A stretch of 64,000 nt of DNA. It comes from Sulfopaludibacter sp963815475. Lineage in GTDB: Bacteria > Acidobacteriota > Terriglobia > Bryobacterales > Bryobacteraceae. The position numbers were made by a program, and so were the translations under genes. The DNA lies in NCBI GenBank assembly GCA_963815475.1, contig CAWFHD010000003.1, positions 2,108,001-2,172,000 on the forward strand, written 5' to 3'. Of this stretch, positions 35,395 to 45,024 are shown piece by piece; position 1 is the stretch's first letter; each line of letters opens with the position of its first letter. The notes beneath the pieces are model-generated. The model was not told the DNA's origin. It searched no databases and was given only the letters and a program-made list of their open reading frames with translations.

Positions 35395-36510
35395 CTATTC
35401 GGCTCCTTTCTCTCGAAAACTGCTGATTCCGAAACCGATGGGTGCTAGGGCGGGGCGGTCGACCGCTCCGGACTCCGCCATCTGAAGTAACAAGGTTTCG
35501 TTGGACTGTTTGAAGCTGGGTCGCTGGAAGATCAAGACGCCATCGGCGCGCTCTCCGGGGCCGATCCGCCGCTGGCTCATCCGGAAATCTTCCACCGGCA
35601 ACTGCTCGGAATTCGACCAGATGACGTGGTGGACAAGCGCTCCCTTCTTCACCTTGCCGCCTAATTGCACTTGCGGCGGCATCAATTCGACCGCATGGCT
35701 TTGCACATTCAACACCGAAAACAGCACTACGACTTCCTTACCGTGGTCTATGACCTCGCTGACTCCGGCCTTCAAAAGTTGTTTGCCTGGAGGCGCGATT
35801 CCTGGCTTCTCACCATAGAGATCTGGTAACGGAGCCCGCCGTTGTCGTTCCAGCAATGCATCCAGGCCTAAATCCGCCTCGGCAGCCTGCTTGGCCGACC
35901 GAACACCGGTCGGCGTGCCGGTGTCGAGCGATGCCTCAAGCTTGCCGACCTTGAAGGAGGCAGGTTCGACGGTCGACCGCTTCACGTCTGCTGGGCTGCC
36001 GCTCTTTGGCGGAACCGTCGTCGAGGCCCCCGGGGGGTCCACGAGACGGTCGGATGTCTGCAAAGCAACGGTTTGAGCGATTGATGCGGAAGGCGCGCTT
36101 GGCTCGATGACGAATCTTCCGGCCGGGCGGTAACGCATCATGAAATCAACGCTGGGTTGTGTGCCTGCCGTTTCACCTCGGCTGATCAGTCACAGATTGG
36201 CCTGATATCCGTGGGCAGTCGAAATGAGAAGGTTCGTCTGCGATGCTTTGGCAGTAATTGGCTTGACGAAAACGATCTGCGGCTCTCGTTCGGAGTGCTC
36301 GGCGGTGAACGAATCGGGATCACCGAGCACAACGGAATTGACGGCGTCGGGCATTCGAATGGCGGTCGCGAACCGCGGCGCCAGGTACACGACGGTGACT
36401 TGGCCCTCCTGAACCGCTCGACCCGCTACCTGCGGTCGAACCATGGGAACCTGGGCGCTGGCTGTCAAACACGCACAGATTCCGGTGATCACTACCTTCA
36501 AACTATTCAT
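35395..36510 (-). pseudogene. virB9: VirB9/TrbG-like protein with in-frame TGA
   Basis: Start ATG 36510 gives a signal peptide (MNSLKVVITGICACLTASAQ) and the VirB9 N-terminal domain (QVTVVYLAPRFATAIRMPD, DSFTAEHSEREPQIVFVKP, QTNLLISTAHGYQANL). A single TGA at 36190-36192 interrupts one continuous frame; immediately after it LISRGETAGTQPSVDFMMRYRP and a C-terminal domain with QLPVEDFRMSQRRIGPGERADGVLIF run to 35395. Either a recent nonsense mutation, a sequence error, or read-through. The second half could also be translated from the ATG at 36141. Flanking virB10 and lytic transglycosylase overlap it as in an operon. Confidence 0.65.
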
Positions 36511-36969
36511 TGATGTTCTGCTCCTTTGGTTGAATACCGGGCAGTGGTCTTTGCGGCCACCTGCCGTCTTGAATAGAATCGTTGGACCCGGCAAACGTAG
36601 CGATAAATTTCTCCGTCAGCGCATGTGAGCCCTCGCTTCTTGATTCGCTGCTCGCCGGCGTAGTAGGCGGCTGCCACAAGCCGCAGTTCGCCTTCGAACT
36701 GCCGGCTCAAATACGCAAGATATGCAACCCCTCCGCGAATGTTTTCTTCGATCCGAAAACGGTTCGTCACGCCGAAGGTGAACGCCGTCGGAGCGGTCAA
36801 CTGCATGAGCCCTGCAGCACCCTTGGTGGAAACCACATAGGGATACCGCTTGTTTGTCGAGCGGATATTTCCTGAATTCCTTGATCGAAAGCGCTGACGC
36901 AGCGCCTGTGAGAATTAAAAAGTAGACGGCGATGATGGCCGTCGACCGAGTCACCAGTAATTTGTTCAC
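36507..36969 (-). pseudogene. VirB1-like lytic transglycosylase, degraded
   Basis: A signal peptide (MNKLLVTRSTAIIAVYFLIL with ASA) at 36969 is followed, after a frame change near 36845, by YPYVVSTKGAAGLMQLTAPTA, the SLT motif region, then NIRGGVAYLAYLSRQF and LVAAAYYAGEQRI. The segment that should carry the catalytic Glu (ES ahead of the KGAxGLMQL motif) is short and lacks it, so the enzyme is probably inactive. Four-base overlap with the virB9-like start (ATGA). In T4SS clusters VirB1 opens the peptidoglycan. Confidence 0.6.
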
Positions 36970-36988
36970 CGCGGTAGAAGTCTCCTTC

Positions 36989-37975
36989 CTAGAATTGCGG
37001 AGCTGCCCTGTAAGGAGCCGGCACGCTCGCTGGCGGATCGCGCTGTTCAGAATCTCGCGCCGAGGGCGGCGCGGCAGCTCGCGTGAACTGCCCGGCTACG
37101 TCCGGGCTATCAGTGAACGACGACTCGGCAGCGCGATATGCGATGGGCTCTTCCCCGTGACGCGCTGCTTCGACGCGTTCAAATTCCTGGCGGGCCTCGA
37201 TCGGCAACGAGGCGATGATGTCCTGCGCCTGGCGTTGCGCATCCGCAAGCCGCTGCGGCGTGACCTCACCAGATTTCAGGTCGTCGCGCAGGTCATCGAG
37301 ACGTTGGAGGGTGACGCCGAGTTGATGAACATCAGCGCTCGCTTTCGCGAACGCATCATCCTTCGCCGTGTACGTTTGATAATCGGTGGCATTTGGCTTC
37401 GACGCCAACTGGCGGCGCGCCTCTTCGATAACGCTCTCGTCCGTAATCTCGCGCCGGTCTTCGCCGTAAAGGAGCCGCCCGTCCTCGGTGAAGTATACCC
37501 GCCGCCCATCTGCGAGGACCAACGCGCGCTGGCGGACGATCCCTAATTCGTTCGCGGTAATCTGCTCACGCTCCAGCGCCCGAGCGTATGCCCGCTGGAC
37601 GGAAGCGTGCAAATCGTCAATGGTCCGAGAGAATTCCCGCCATACCCGGCGCCATTCTTCGGAAGATTCCAGCGTGGTGAGCAGGCGTTCGTCGCGTTCT
37701 TCCTCCTGCTTTTTCTCACTGGATTCGTTGAGATCTCGCTCTCGTAAGGTCCTCTGAGAGCTTTCTTCGTCGGCTTGACGCCTGATCTTTCGATCCGCCT
37801 CAATGGCGATTGCTTGATCGCCACGAGCAACAGAAAAAGCCCCGGCTTGATCCCGTTGGACCAAGGGGAAAACTTTCTTCCAGAGACTTGAGAATGACCT
37901 CCACTCCATGGGTCCACCAATACACGCCCCACTATCTTGAAGTAAAGAGGTTAATGATCCGTTAACGGTCGGCAT
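36989..37975 (-). CDS. Unknown charged, coiled-coil-rich protein of the T4SS-like operon
   Basis: Start ATG 37975 is two bases from the recombinase stop. About 328 residues, no signal peptide or membrane helix. The centre is highly charged and helical (RTLRERDLNESSEKKQEEERDERL; WREFSRTIDDLHASVQRAYARAL) with a repeated-looking module ALVLADGRRVYFTEDGRLLYG and a Pro/Ala-rich C-terminus. It sits between the integrase and the transglycosylase, 19 bases from the latter. It could be a relaxosome, coupling or effector protein; I cannot assign a family. Confidence 0.6.
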   Translation of the reverse strand: MPTVNGSLTSLLQDSGACIGGPMEWRSFSSLWKKVFPLVQRDQAGAFSVARGDQAIAIEADRKIRRQADEESSQRTLRERDLNESSEKKQEEERDERLLTTLESSEEWRRVWREFSRTIDDLHASVQRAYARALEREQITANELGIVRQRALVLADGRRVYFTEDGRLLYGEDRREITDESVIEEARRQLASKPNATDYQTYTAKDDAFAKASADVHQLGVTLQRLDDLRDDLKSGEVTPQRLADAQRQAQDIIASLPIEARQEFERVEAARHGEEPIAYRAAESSFTDSPDVAGQFTRAAAPPSARDSEQRDPPASVPAPYRAAPQF

Positions 37976-37977
37976 CG

Positions 37978-38670
37978 TCAGACTCCGAAGCGTTGAAAAG
38001 CCATGAAATGCGCGCAAACCGGAAGCCTAGCCTCAAACGGCATCCAGCAGGCATTTGCAGGAAACATCGCTCGCGGGCACTGCAGGGTTTGGGCGGGCCC
38101 ATAGTTGCTGCGCCACATTCGCTCCGCGATCTGGCGCTCTTCGGGGCCAAGCGCGTCTGCGTAAATGCTGGTGATTTCTAGTCGTGAATGGCCGAGCCAC
38201 CGCTGAATCAGGTTGAGCGGCACGCCGGATGCGATTCCGGCTATGGCTAGGCTGTGCCGTAAGGCCTTGGGCGTCGCGTGCGGGCCTTCAATCCCGGCAG
38301 CGGCCATTACTTCGAGAACGCGTCGCCATCCTGTGGTTCTTGACCAGTTCCAGAGTCGCGCGTCGCTGAGCGCGCAGAGATCGTGCGCAGCCGCCAGTTT
38401 GTCGAGTAACACTTGCGGCACAGGCACGGAACGGTAGATTCCTTTCCGCCGTTTCTTCAGACATTCGATAACGAGCACGCCTGCATTCGCGTCTACGCGC
38501 TCGGCGGTCAATTGGAGGGCCTCGGATAAACGGCAACCGGTGTGGACCAGGGTTTCGCAGAAGGTGCGCACGTCAGGCCGTGGATCGGCCGCTGCAGCGC
38601 GCAAAAACGCCTGGCGTTCAGCGGCCGTCAGATATTTGCGCCGCCCTGCGCCGTCATGCAGGCGCATCAT
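37978..38670 (-). CDS. Tyrosine recombinase/integrase
   Basis: Catalytic-domain-only integrase: R47 in HTGCRLSEALQL, ALRHSLAIAGIASGVP, RWLGHSRLEITSIYADAL (His and nucleophile Tyr). An N-terminal core-binding domain is short or absent (about 12 residues before the catalytic domain). The usual H of HxLRH is Lys (PKALRH). It heads the operon of the secretion-like genes, suggesting that it mobilises or arranges them. The last 40 residues (after AERMWRSNYG) look like read-through. Inverted repeats lie upstream. Confidence 0.82.
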   Translation of the reverse strand: MMRLHDGAGRRKYLTAAERQAFLRAAAADPRPDVRTFCETLVHTGCRLSEALQLTAERVDANAGVLVIECLKKRRKGIYRSVPVPQVLLDKLAAAHDLCALSDARLWNWSRTTGWRRVLEVMAAAGIEGPHATPKALRHSLAIAGIASGVPLNLIQRWLGHSRLEITSIYADALGPEERQIAERMWRSNYGPAQTLQCPRAMFPANACWMPFEARLPVCAHFMAFQRFGV

Positions 38671-38713
38671 GTGCGCTTGCTCCAGGGCTCAGATCGAATG
38701 CGGGGCGCCCGAA

Positions 38714-38874
38714 TACGCCATAGTGTTTCAATGATGGAATTGACTCGGAAAACCAGCCTTTTTCGCACGACTTTTCCCTCCAAACCGACGTGAATCGTTC
38801 CCGACCTTGCTGGTGTATACTGTTGGCGTAGCGTCATGAAATCCTCTCCTGGAACACTATGGCGTATAGTGTTT
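38714..38874. repeat. Inverted repeats upstream of the integrase
   Basis: TACGCCATAGTGTTTCA (38714-38730) recurs in inverted form as GAACACTATGGCGTA (38852-38866), and the second site is itself a hairpin: AACACTAT (38853-38860), five bases, ATAGTGTT (38866-38873). The 160-base stretch between holds no gene. These sites could be recombinase core/arm sites or an operator. Confidence 0.5.
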
Positions 38875-38975
38875 CAGCCGTGACCCTACCCCTCTCCTCT
38901 CCTCTAATCAAGACAAGGCCTCAGTCCCAAAACTGAGTCATCAAATTCAGTAGCGCCTATCGCGCCTGTGCAGAT

Positions 38976-39454
38976 CTAAACGTGTTCAAGTCCGATTTCG
39001 TCGCTCCGGTACGCCTCGATGATGAGGGGCGAGACACGGGCAAGTGTCAGCCGCTTCTCACCGTACTCGCGCTGTAGCCAAAGCTGGCGGCGATGTCCGC
39101 AGTCGACATTCGCCGTCGATTCGGGCTTGCGGAAGGCCTCGAACTCGTCCGCCGAGTGCACCTGCTTACGAACCGCGTCGTCAGCGAGGCGCGCTTCCGC
39201 CGCGTTTGCTTCGTCCGTCATCAAGCTGCAGGTCGATGCCGGTGTCTTCCGCGATGACACCATCAGCCGCAAGACGGCGTAAAACTTCCCGCCTCCGGCA
39301 TCCCGCCACCACGTAGAATCTCCACACTTCTCGGCGCGCACGACGAGGGCTGTAAAAGCCCGTGCGCGGCGATCGAGGCGGCCCACTCCGCGAGCGCGGT
39401 GTCCGCGCCCGCCGTCTTGCGGGCGTTTCCGCTCCATGGAACGAATTTGTTCAC
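38976..39454 (-). pseudogene. ParB-like partition protein, frameshifted remnant
   Basis: Split over frames: NARKTAGADTALAEWAASIAAHGLLQ (39420-39340) then LMTDEANAAEARLADDAVRKQ, HSADEFEAFRK and EKRLTLARVSPLIIEAYRSDEIGLEHV to the stop at 38976. These match plasmid ParB/RepB nuclease-domain proteins, with the ParB box region between disturbed and the HTH region and C-terminal half missing. It shows that a plasmid or ICE replication/partition block once lay here. Confidence 0.65.
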
Positions 39455-39933
39455 AGCGATGTGATTACTTCAGTTCACTTTGGTTCTCCTGTCGAGAAGG
39501 TTTTTCGAGAAGGTTTTTCGCGATGCGGCGGGGTAGGGCCGGTCGGAAAAGCGCCGGATCATCCAACGGCCCCTAGTTTTGCGGAGGGTCACGCCAAAGG
39601 CGCCAAACCCAACGAAAGGGCGGCTGGAATTAACGCGGGGCGCGCCCGCCCATGCTTCCGCATCTTTAAATGAAATCTAACGGCAGGAGACGCGGCCCGC
39701 TGATTGCATCAGGCGGACCCCCATCGTATCGGTCAGGAGGATGGTGCTGGCTGTTGGAAAGACTGGATCGGCCTGGCCGAAAAGGACAAGCGGCAGGGAG
39801 AACGCTTCCGCGAGAGTCAAAGTTTGCTGAAGCGGTACAGAGCAGGATGGCCGCTGTCCCTTAGGGAGCGGCAAACAGGGTACCAAAAATGCGACCATAG
39901 AGGTCTCCTTAACCGCCACTTGGAGCCATTGCC
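39455..39933. other. Intergenic, no convincing gene
   Basis: About 480 bases between the ParB remnant and the RHS gene. A GGTTTTTCGAGAA repeat (two tandem copies of GAAGGTTTTTCGA near 39497-39520) and a short plus-strand frame at 39704-39949 are present, but nothing resembles a known protein. Probably decayed mobile-element DNA. Confidence 0.4.
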
Positions 39934-42636
39934 ATGTCACCTGTTTTGACTCGCATCGCGCTGATTCTATCGCTGAACACCGGCTTATTCGCGGTGACGC
40001 AGCAATTCACTATTCAGTTCTCCGCATCAAGCGGGAATATACCTTTGAACGCTTCTGGGACACAGATGGCACAGTTGCCGCTGACGATCCAGTTTCCCGC
40101 TGGCTTTCCCGTTAGTCAGCAGACGTGCCTCTTTAATCTTGGGATCGACAGCCCTTGTAAGCGCATATCGAGTAGCGCGACCGCGACTTTCAACCCCATG
40201 CCTGTCCCCCCAAATTCACCTAATGCCAGTGATTTCTTGTCAGGAACGATTTTGCTCTCAAATACATTGGGTGGTCAGTTTAATTACTCCGACGCGCTCG
40301 TGTGCGACGATCAGGGAAACTGCCAGGACAATCCCCTATCACGCTCTCCCGCAACCCAAACTAAGAGCTTTACTTTTCTGGATAGCCCGACCTTTGTCAC
40401 TTTCACTTTTTTGCAGAGAATTACGACGATCAACGGTCGCACCAACGCGCCTTTCGGATCTGCCAGTCTGCAAGGTGAGCTTGTTGTAGAGGTAAACGTT
40501 GCAGGCCCGATCACGCCTCCAGCTTTGTCGGTTGTCCCAAAGACCAACGGCGCCATACAGCGATGCAGTTCATTTGGAAATCCATGCGACGCAGCCACTG
40601 GCAATAAGTTTGAAACTGTGTCCGACTACGAATCCGCTGGAACGAACAAGCTCTCTTTCACGCGATACTACAACAGCGGCGTTAACCGTTACCGCTCCGA
40701 ACGGTGCGGTTACGAGCTACGTCTATGACGGCTTCGGCGGTCTGATTCAGGAGACCAGCTCGGACCGCGGGACGACGGTATACCGCTACGATCTTGCGGG
40801 CAATTTGATGCAAGTCACCGACGCCCGGAATATCGTCCAGAACAACACCTACGACGCGCTCGACCGGAGGATTTCGACGACGTATCCCGGCAGCGCATCC
40901 GAAAACGTGGCGCTAACCTATGATGAGGCCGGACACGGTTTCGGCGTCGGCAGGCTCACCAGCATGATCGACGAGGCCGGAACGCTTAGCCGCTCCTACG
41001 ATGAGCGCGGCAACGTAATCAGCGAAACCCGCATCCATGGTGCGGCGGGTTTGGTTACCGCCTACACCTACGATGCGATGAGCCGTATCGCCTCGATCAA
41101 ATATCCTTCGGGCGCGACCGCCGCCTATGCGCGGGATGCTATGGGCCGGGTCACCGGCGTGACCATGAAGCCTTCCGGGGCAGGCAGCGCCATATCCGTC
41201 TTGTCAAGCATCGCCTACCAGCCCTTCGGCCCGGTGAGCGGCCTCACCTTCGGCAACGGCGTGAACGGGACGCGGAGTTTCGATCTCGACTACCGCCTGA
41301 CCAACCTCGCGGACAGCAGCGTTCAGAACCTCACCTACGGCTATAACGCCGCGAATGACGTTCTCAGCATCACGGATGGCATGAACTCCGCGAGCAGCCA
41401 GAGCTTCGGCTATGACGCGCTCGACCGCCTGACCAGCGCGAGCGGCGTCTACGGCAGCCTCGGCTGGACCTACGATTCCAACGGCAACCGCCTCACGCAA
41501 ACGACCGGCGGAACGACCACCAATTACGTCTACACGGCGCAGAGCAACCGCCTGACGCAGGTCAAGACCGGCAGCGCGACGCAAGTCTTGTCCTATACGC
41601 CCGCAGGCTCTATCACGACCATCGCCAACGTGCCGAGCACCCGCCGGCCACTGGCATCGCCTACAACCAGGCCGGACGGCTCCAGCGCGTCCTTGCAGGC
41701 GGGGCGCAGACCCTCAGCTACAATTACGACGCCTTCGGTCATCGGCTCGTCAAGACCGGCAACGCGGTTACCCTATATCAATACGACCAGTCCAGCCATT
41801 TGCTCGAAGAAGCGAACGGCTCCGGCGTGGCGATCACGGATTACGTCTATCTTGGCGACCAGCCCATCGCGACCTTTACGCCGGGCAGTTCTTCGCTCGC
41901 ATTCATCCACGCCGACAGGCTTGGGACGCCGCAGAAGGCCACTAACAGCGGTCAGGGCTTCGTCTGGAAGGCGAACTACCTACCCTTCGGCGAGCTGAAC
42001 GCCGCCAGCAGCCAGACGGCGACGCTCGCGCAAAGCCTACGCTTGCCGGGTCAGGAATTCGAGGCCGAGACCGGCTGGCATCAGAACGGATTCCGCGACT
42101 ATGCGCCGTCGCTGGGGCGGTATCTAGAGAGTGATCCTATAGGAATGTGGGGCGGGCTTGACAGTTTTGTATATGCCAAATCAAATCCGATTATTTTCTA
42201 TGATGCGGCAGGGCTTGATGTGAGGATCTACGCAGATAGCCTCTTCGGTCACGAAGCGTTTGAAGTAGACACGAGTGATGGTGTAACAAGTTTTGGCTTT
42301 GGTCCTCAAGGCGGGCCGACAGCCCTGTCATTTTTTGAATCCGTTCCCGGGCACATAGATGAAAAGGCAGGGTACGCATCGACAAGCGGGAAAGTCTTGA
42401 TTAAGACAATAAAGGCAACGAACGAAGAGGGCGACCGGCTCGCGGCTCGCTTGAGAAAGCTAGAGACGAACCCACCCGCCTATCAGGCTTTGGCAGCCAA
42501 TTGTCAGCAATTCGCATGCTTAGCTGCGTCGATGGTTTCGAAGAACGGTTCCACATTAGACTGTGAGCAAACAGTGGATTGGGATATTATTTGGCAGACA
42601 AGAACAGGCGAGCTCTTGCGATGGCTCGGCTATTGA
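39934..42636 (+). pseudogene. RHS-repeat polymorphic toxin with papain-like C-terminus, frameshifted
   Basis: Signal peptide MSPVLTRIALILSLNTGLFA, an exported beta-rich N-terminus, then a DUF6531-like entry (GNPCDAATGNKFETVSDYES, KLSFTRYYNSG). At about 40690 the frame moves to YD repeats (YVYDGFGGLIQETSSDRGTTVYRYD, then many more), and moves again at about 41640. It ends with the RHS core motif RLPGQEFEAETGWHQNGFRDY and LGRYLESDPIGMWGGLDSFVY. The C-terminal about 145 residues are AT-richer and have GHEAFEVDT and, later, NCQQFACLA: His then Cys, the order of permuted NlpC/P60 or LRAT-like papain folds. Two shifts mean it may be inactive unless they are sequence errors. Confidence 0.75.
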
Positions 42637-42637
42637 A

Positions 42638-43159
42638 TTAGGACCTGATTACCCTAGTTTGTAATAAAAGATCATAGACGGTAGTTTTTTGTCTGCTCAG
42701 GGACGCATGGACCCAAGTCAGCACGAACCCGATCGCTATCAGCGCGAGGGGAACGGAAGTTCCATATAGGGCATAGCTCGCGCTCATGAAGAAGGCAAGT
42801 AATGGCAAGAAGAACGAAACTACCCAGCGAGCCGCTGAAAGCGTAGGACCTACGATTGAAGCTGTCACGACGCTTATCACCTTAATATGTAGGACATGCT
42901 GTCCCAATGTCTGGCCCCAAATACTATTAGCTAGCGCAAAATACAGGCTATAAAATATTGCTACTGAAGGACACAAGACCTCAAGCGGCTGAAGACGTGT
43001 ATCTTGGTATCCTTCCATTGCTTCAAGGAAGCGAGTGTGACCTGGTTGAGAGTTCAGGACAAGAAGAACTAGCAGAGGCAGTCCATCTAAAGACCCGGCG
43101 GCAAGGCGTCTCCAAACCGGCGAGTACTGAAGTGCGTGGTCTGAAGTATTGTGCTCCAT
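42638..43159 (-). CDS. RDD-family membrane protein
   Basis: 173 residues with three to four hydrophobic segments and the RDD pattern: YSPVWRRLAAGSLDGLPLLV near the N-terminus, SIWGQTLGQHVLHIKVI, and ARWVVSFFLPLL. RDD proteins are small transport-like membrane proteins. Its stop is one base beyond the end of the RHS toxin on the opposite strand and its DNA is AT-rich like the toxin tip. It might have come with the toxin, but the convergent orientation makes an immunity role only a guess. Confidence 0.65.
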   Translation of the reverse strand: MEHNTSDHALQYSPVWRRLAAGSLDGLPLLVLLVLNSQPGHTRFLEAMEGYQDTRLQPLEVLCPSVAIFYSLYFALANSIWGQTLGQHVLHIKVISVVTASIVGPTLSAARWVVSFFLPLLAFFMSASYALYGTSVPLALIAIGFVLTWVHASLSRQKTTVYDLLLQTRVIRS

Positions 43160-43233
43160 AATAGCGGAAATCTACAATGGAACACATTTTATTTCAAGAT
43201 CTGTGGTTCTCGGCTACTCCAGCGCGGATTTCG

Positions 43234-43959
43234 TTAGCTTTGGTGAGCACAACCAGAACATTCTGTTGGCCTATTGAGCGTCCAGCGGCGAAAAATCACG
43301 AGACCTGCGAGTGTTGTGATTGTGAGCCAAATTGATCCTGGCTCCGGCACCGCCGAGTTTTGCGCTGAGTAAGTAAACTGTGTCACGAGGCCCGTGTCGC
43401 TCTGAACCGTGTCGGCGACGCCTGACAGGTCGAAACTGGAAATCCGGCTTAATGTCCCGGCAGGCGCGCTTGAGAGGTAATCGAGGAACACGCTGAACTG
43501 CAACCCGTCGCCGTCACTCGTGACCGTGAGCAGCAGGTTGCCGGTGGTGGGATCGTACGTGAAAGGCGCTCCCGTAATCGTGAACTGGTTTGTGGGGCCG
43601 ATCAACCCGCCCAGCGCGCCGCTGAAGAACACCGCGTTATCCGCGCCGAGGTTGTTGGCAAAGGTGGAATCAAGTCCGTCCACCGCCGCCGATGTTGTCG
43701 AGAGCGAAATCGTGTAGTCTGCGGGCGCGATGCTTCCGGGAACGAAATTGTCATTGAAGAACGTCAGGCCCGTGATCGTGACGAGATCGCCCAGCCCTGA
43801 GAAGTTCCCCGCGCCGTAGACTTGCTGATATTCGAGCGTGCAGCCAAAGGGCGCGCAATCGCCGTCACTTGGATTTCCGGGCGCGCCGATGGTGACCGTA
43901 TTCGCCAGAGCGGCGCTTTGAAGCGCACAAACCGTAACCATCAAGAACAGCTTTCTCAT
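43234..43959 (-). CDS. PEP-CTERM exported protein
   Basis: ATG 43959 follows GGAGG at good spacing. Signal peptide MRKLFLMVTVCALQSAALAN, a beta-rich mature domain with GDCAPFGCTLEYQQVYGAGNF, and a sorting tail VPEPGSIWLTITTLAGLVIFRR. PEP-CTERM proteins are cut by exosortase and sent to the surface, often with exopolysaccharide. The tail is intact, unlike the remnant at 6664-7166. It is monocistronic here; function of the domain unknown. Confidence 0.85.
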   Translation of the reverse strand: MRKLFLMVTVCALQSAALANTVTIGAPGNPSDGDCAPFGCTLEYQQVYGAGNFSGLGDLVTITGLTFFNDNFVPGSIAPADYTISLSTTSAAVDGLDSTFANNLGADNAVFFSGALGGLIGPTNQFTITGAPFTYDPTTGNLLLTVTSDGDGLQFSVFLDYLSSAPAGTLSRISSFDLSGVADTVQSDTGLVTQFTYSAQNSAVPEPGSIWLTITTLAGLVIFRRWTLNRPTECSGCAHQS

Positions 43960-44155
43960 TCGTTCCTCCGAAATCCGCACATTGTGGTCTTCTGACTCTA
44001 GCGCATCGAAGACCGCCTGTCCGTACTGGAACCAATAGGAAAAATAACGAGAATCGCCTTTTCAACGGTGAGCGTCCGGTCGTTAACGCCGCCTTCCCTG
44101 GCTGAACCGACTACTCCTCAAGGAATGGGAACTGCTCGGGCCGTGCCGAGAAGGG

Positions 44156-44479
44156 TCATTCCGACATGAAATTTCCCGCTTCGTCATCGCCGAGCGGCCG
44201 AACGATGTTCTCAATATGAACGTAGACGGTGGTTGCTTCCCTTCCTTCGCGCTTGCACCAGAGCGGGACATAAACGACGTTTCCAGCCCCGTCCTTTGTC
44301 GGATCACCGTTGACGCGCCCGGCCCAGAAGGGCGCGCGGCGGTTTGAGCGAATGTCTGCGATCTCAAAGCCGGTGGTGCGGAAAAGAATTGTGCCGCGGT
44401 AGGCGCTGTAGTCCGGTTTCACGTCATCGGAAGGCCGCGAACTCTGTTCACAGCCTCCAGCCGAGTGTGGTTGAAACAT
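44156..44479 (-). CDS. Hypothetical protein of plasmid-type block
   Basis: 107 residues, beginning MFQPHSAGGCEQSSRPSDD, with TILFRTTGFEIADIRSNRRAPFW and VYVPLWCKREGREATTVYVHIENIV. No signal or membrane segment. It is the last gene of a minus-strand run of small proteins (46114 to 44156) that I associate with plasmids and ICEs. Unrecognised family. Confidence 0.45.
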   Translation of the reverse strand: MFQPHSAGGCEQSSRPSDDVKPDYSAYRGTILFRTTGFEIADIRSNRRAPFWAGRVNGDPTKDGAGNVVYVPLWCKREGREATTVYVHIENIVRPLGDDEAGNFMSE

Positions 44480-44587
44480 GGCATGGAGCGTAGCACAAAA
44501 GTCTCGCCCCGCTTGGCGCTTTGTGCGGCAAAAAGCGCGGGAAACGGCATCGTGGCGGGGTCGCCTCGTACCTGTGTCCGCGCTGGG

Positions 44588-44908
44588 TTACTTTGCCGCC
44601 GCCTCAAATTTTCTGGAGACTGGCAGCGCGAGATGAATCGTGTCCATCGGCTTGCCGTCTTGGTCGTTAAGCGCCATCTGCTCGCCCCCGCGGTTCAGAG
44701 GCGTCAGATAGACGGAGCAATTCTCGATGCTTGCCACATCGGCATCCTGGAGCCTCGCGATCATCCGTTGGAGCAGAAGGCACGTTTGTTCGAGATCGTA
44801 TCGTCCCATCAGCTTGACGCGAAGGTTCTTCGCGGCGGTTTCAAGGCCGGTAGATTTTGTCCGCTTGTGGCTGAAGCGGCCTGAGAATTTGCCATACGGT
44901 CTGGCCAT
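44588..44908 (-). CDS. Hypothetical small protein of plasmid-type block
   Basis: 106 residues from ATG 44908 (MARPYGKFSGRFSHKRTKST). Contains NLRVKLMGRYDLEQTCLLLQRMIARLQDA and VYLTPLNRGGEQMALNDQDGKPMDTI. Soluble, mixed alpha/beta. No Shine-Dalgarno is obvious, and the upstream Met at 44926 is an alternative. Unrecognised; grouped with neighbours by strand, size and style. Confidence 0.5.
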   Translation of the reverse strand: MARPYGKFSGRFSHKRTKSTGLETAAKNLRVKLMGRYDLEQTCLLLQRMIARLQDADVASIENCSVYLTPLNRGGEQMALNDQDGKPMDTIHLALPVSRKFEAAAK

Positions 44909-45024
44909 TGCGCCTAGGTAGCACACGGCCTCTACCGCCGTAAAGGCGGCGCCTCTACATCGTTACCAGTGTATGCCGGGTAGTAAAGGAATTGGCATCG
45001 CCCTGGCTTCTGTCCGCAAATTCA

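Noticed and set aside
42638..43159. RDD protein as immunity protein of the RHS toxin
   Set aside because: It is convergent with the toxin, not downstream on the same strand, and RDD proteins have no established immunity role; kept only as a question.
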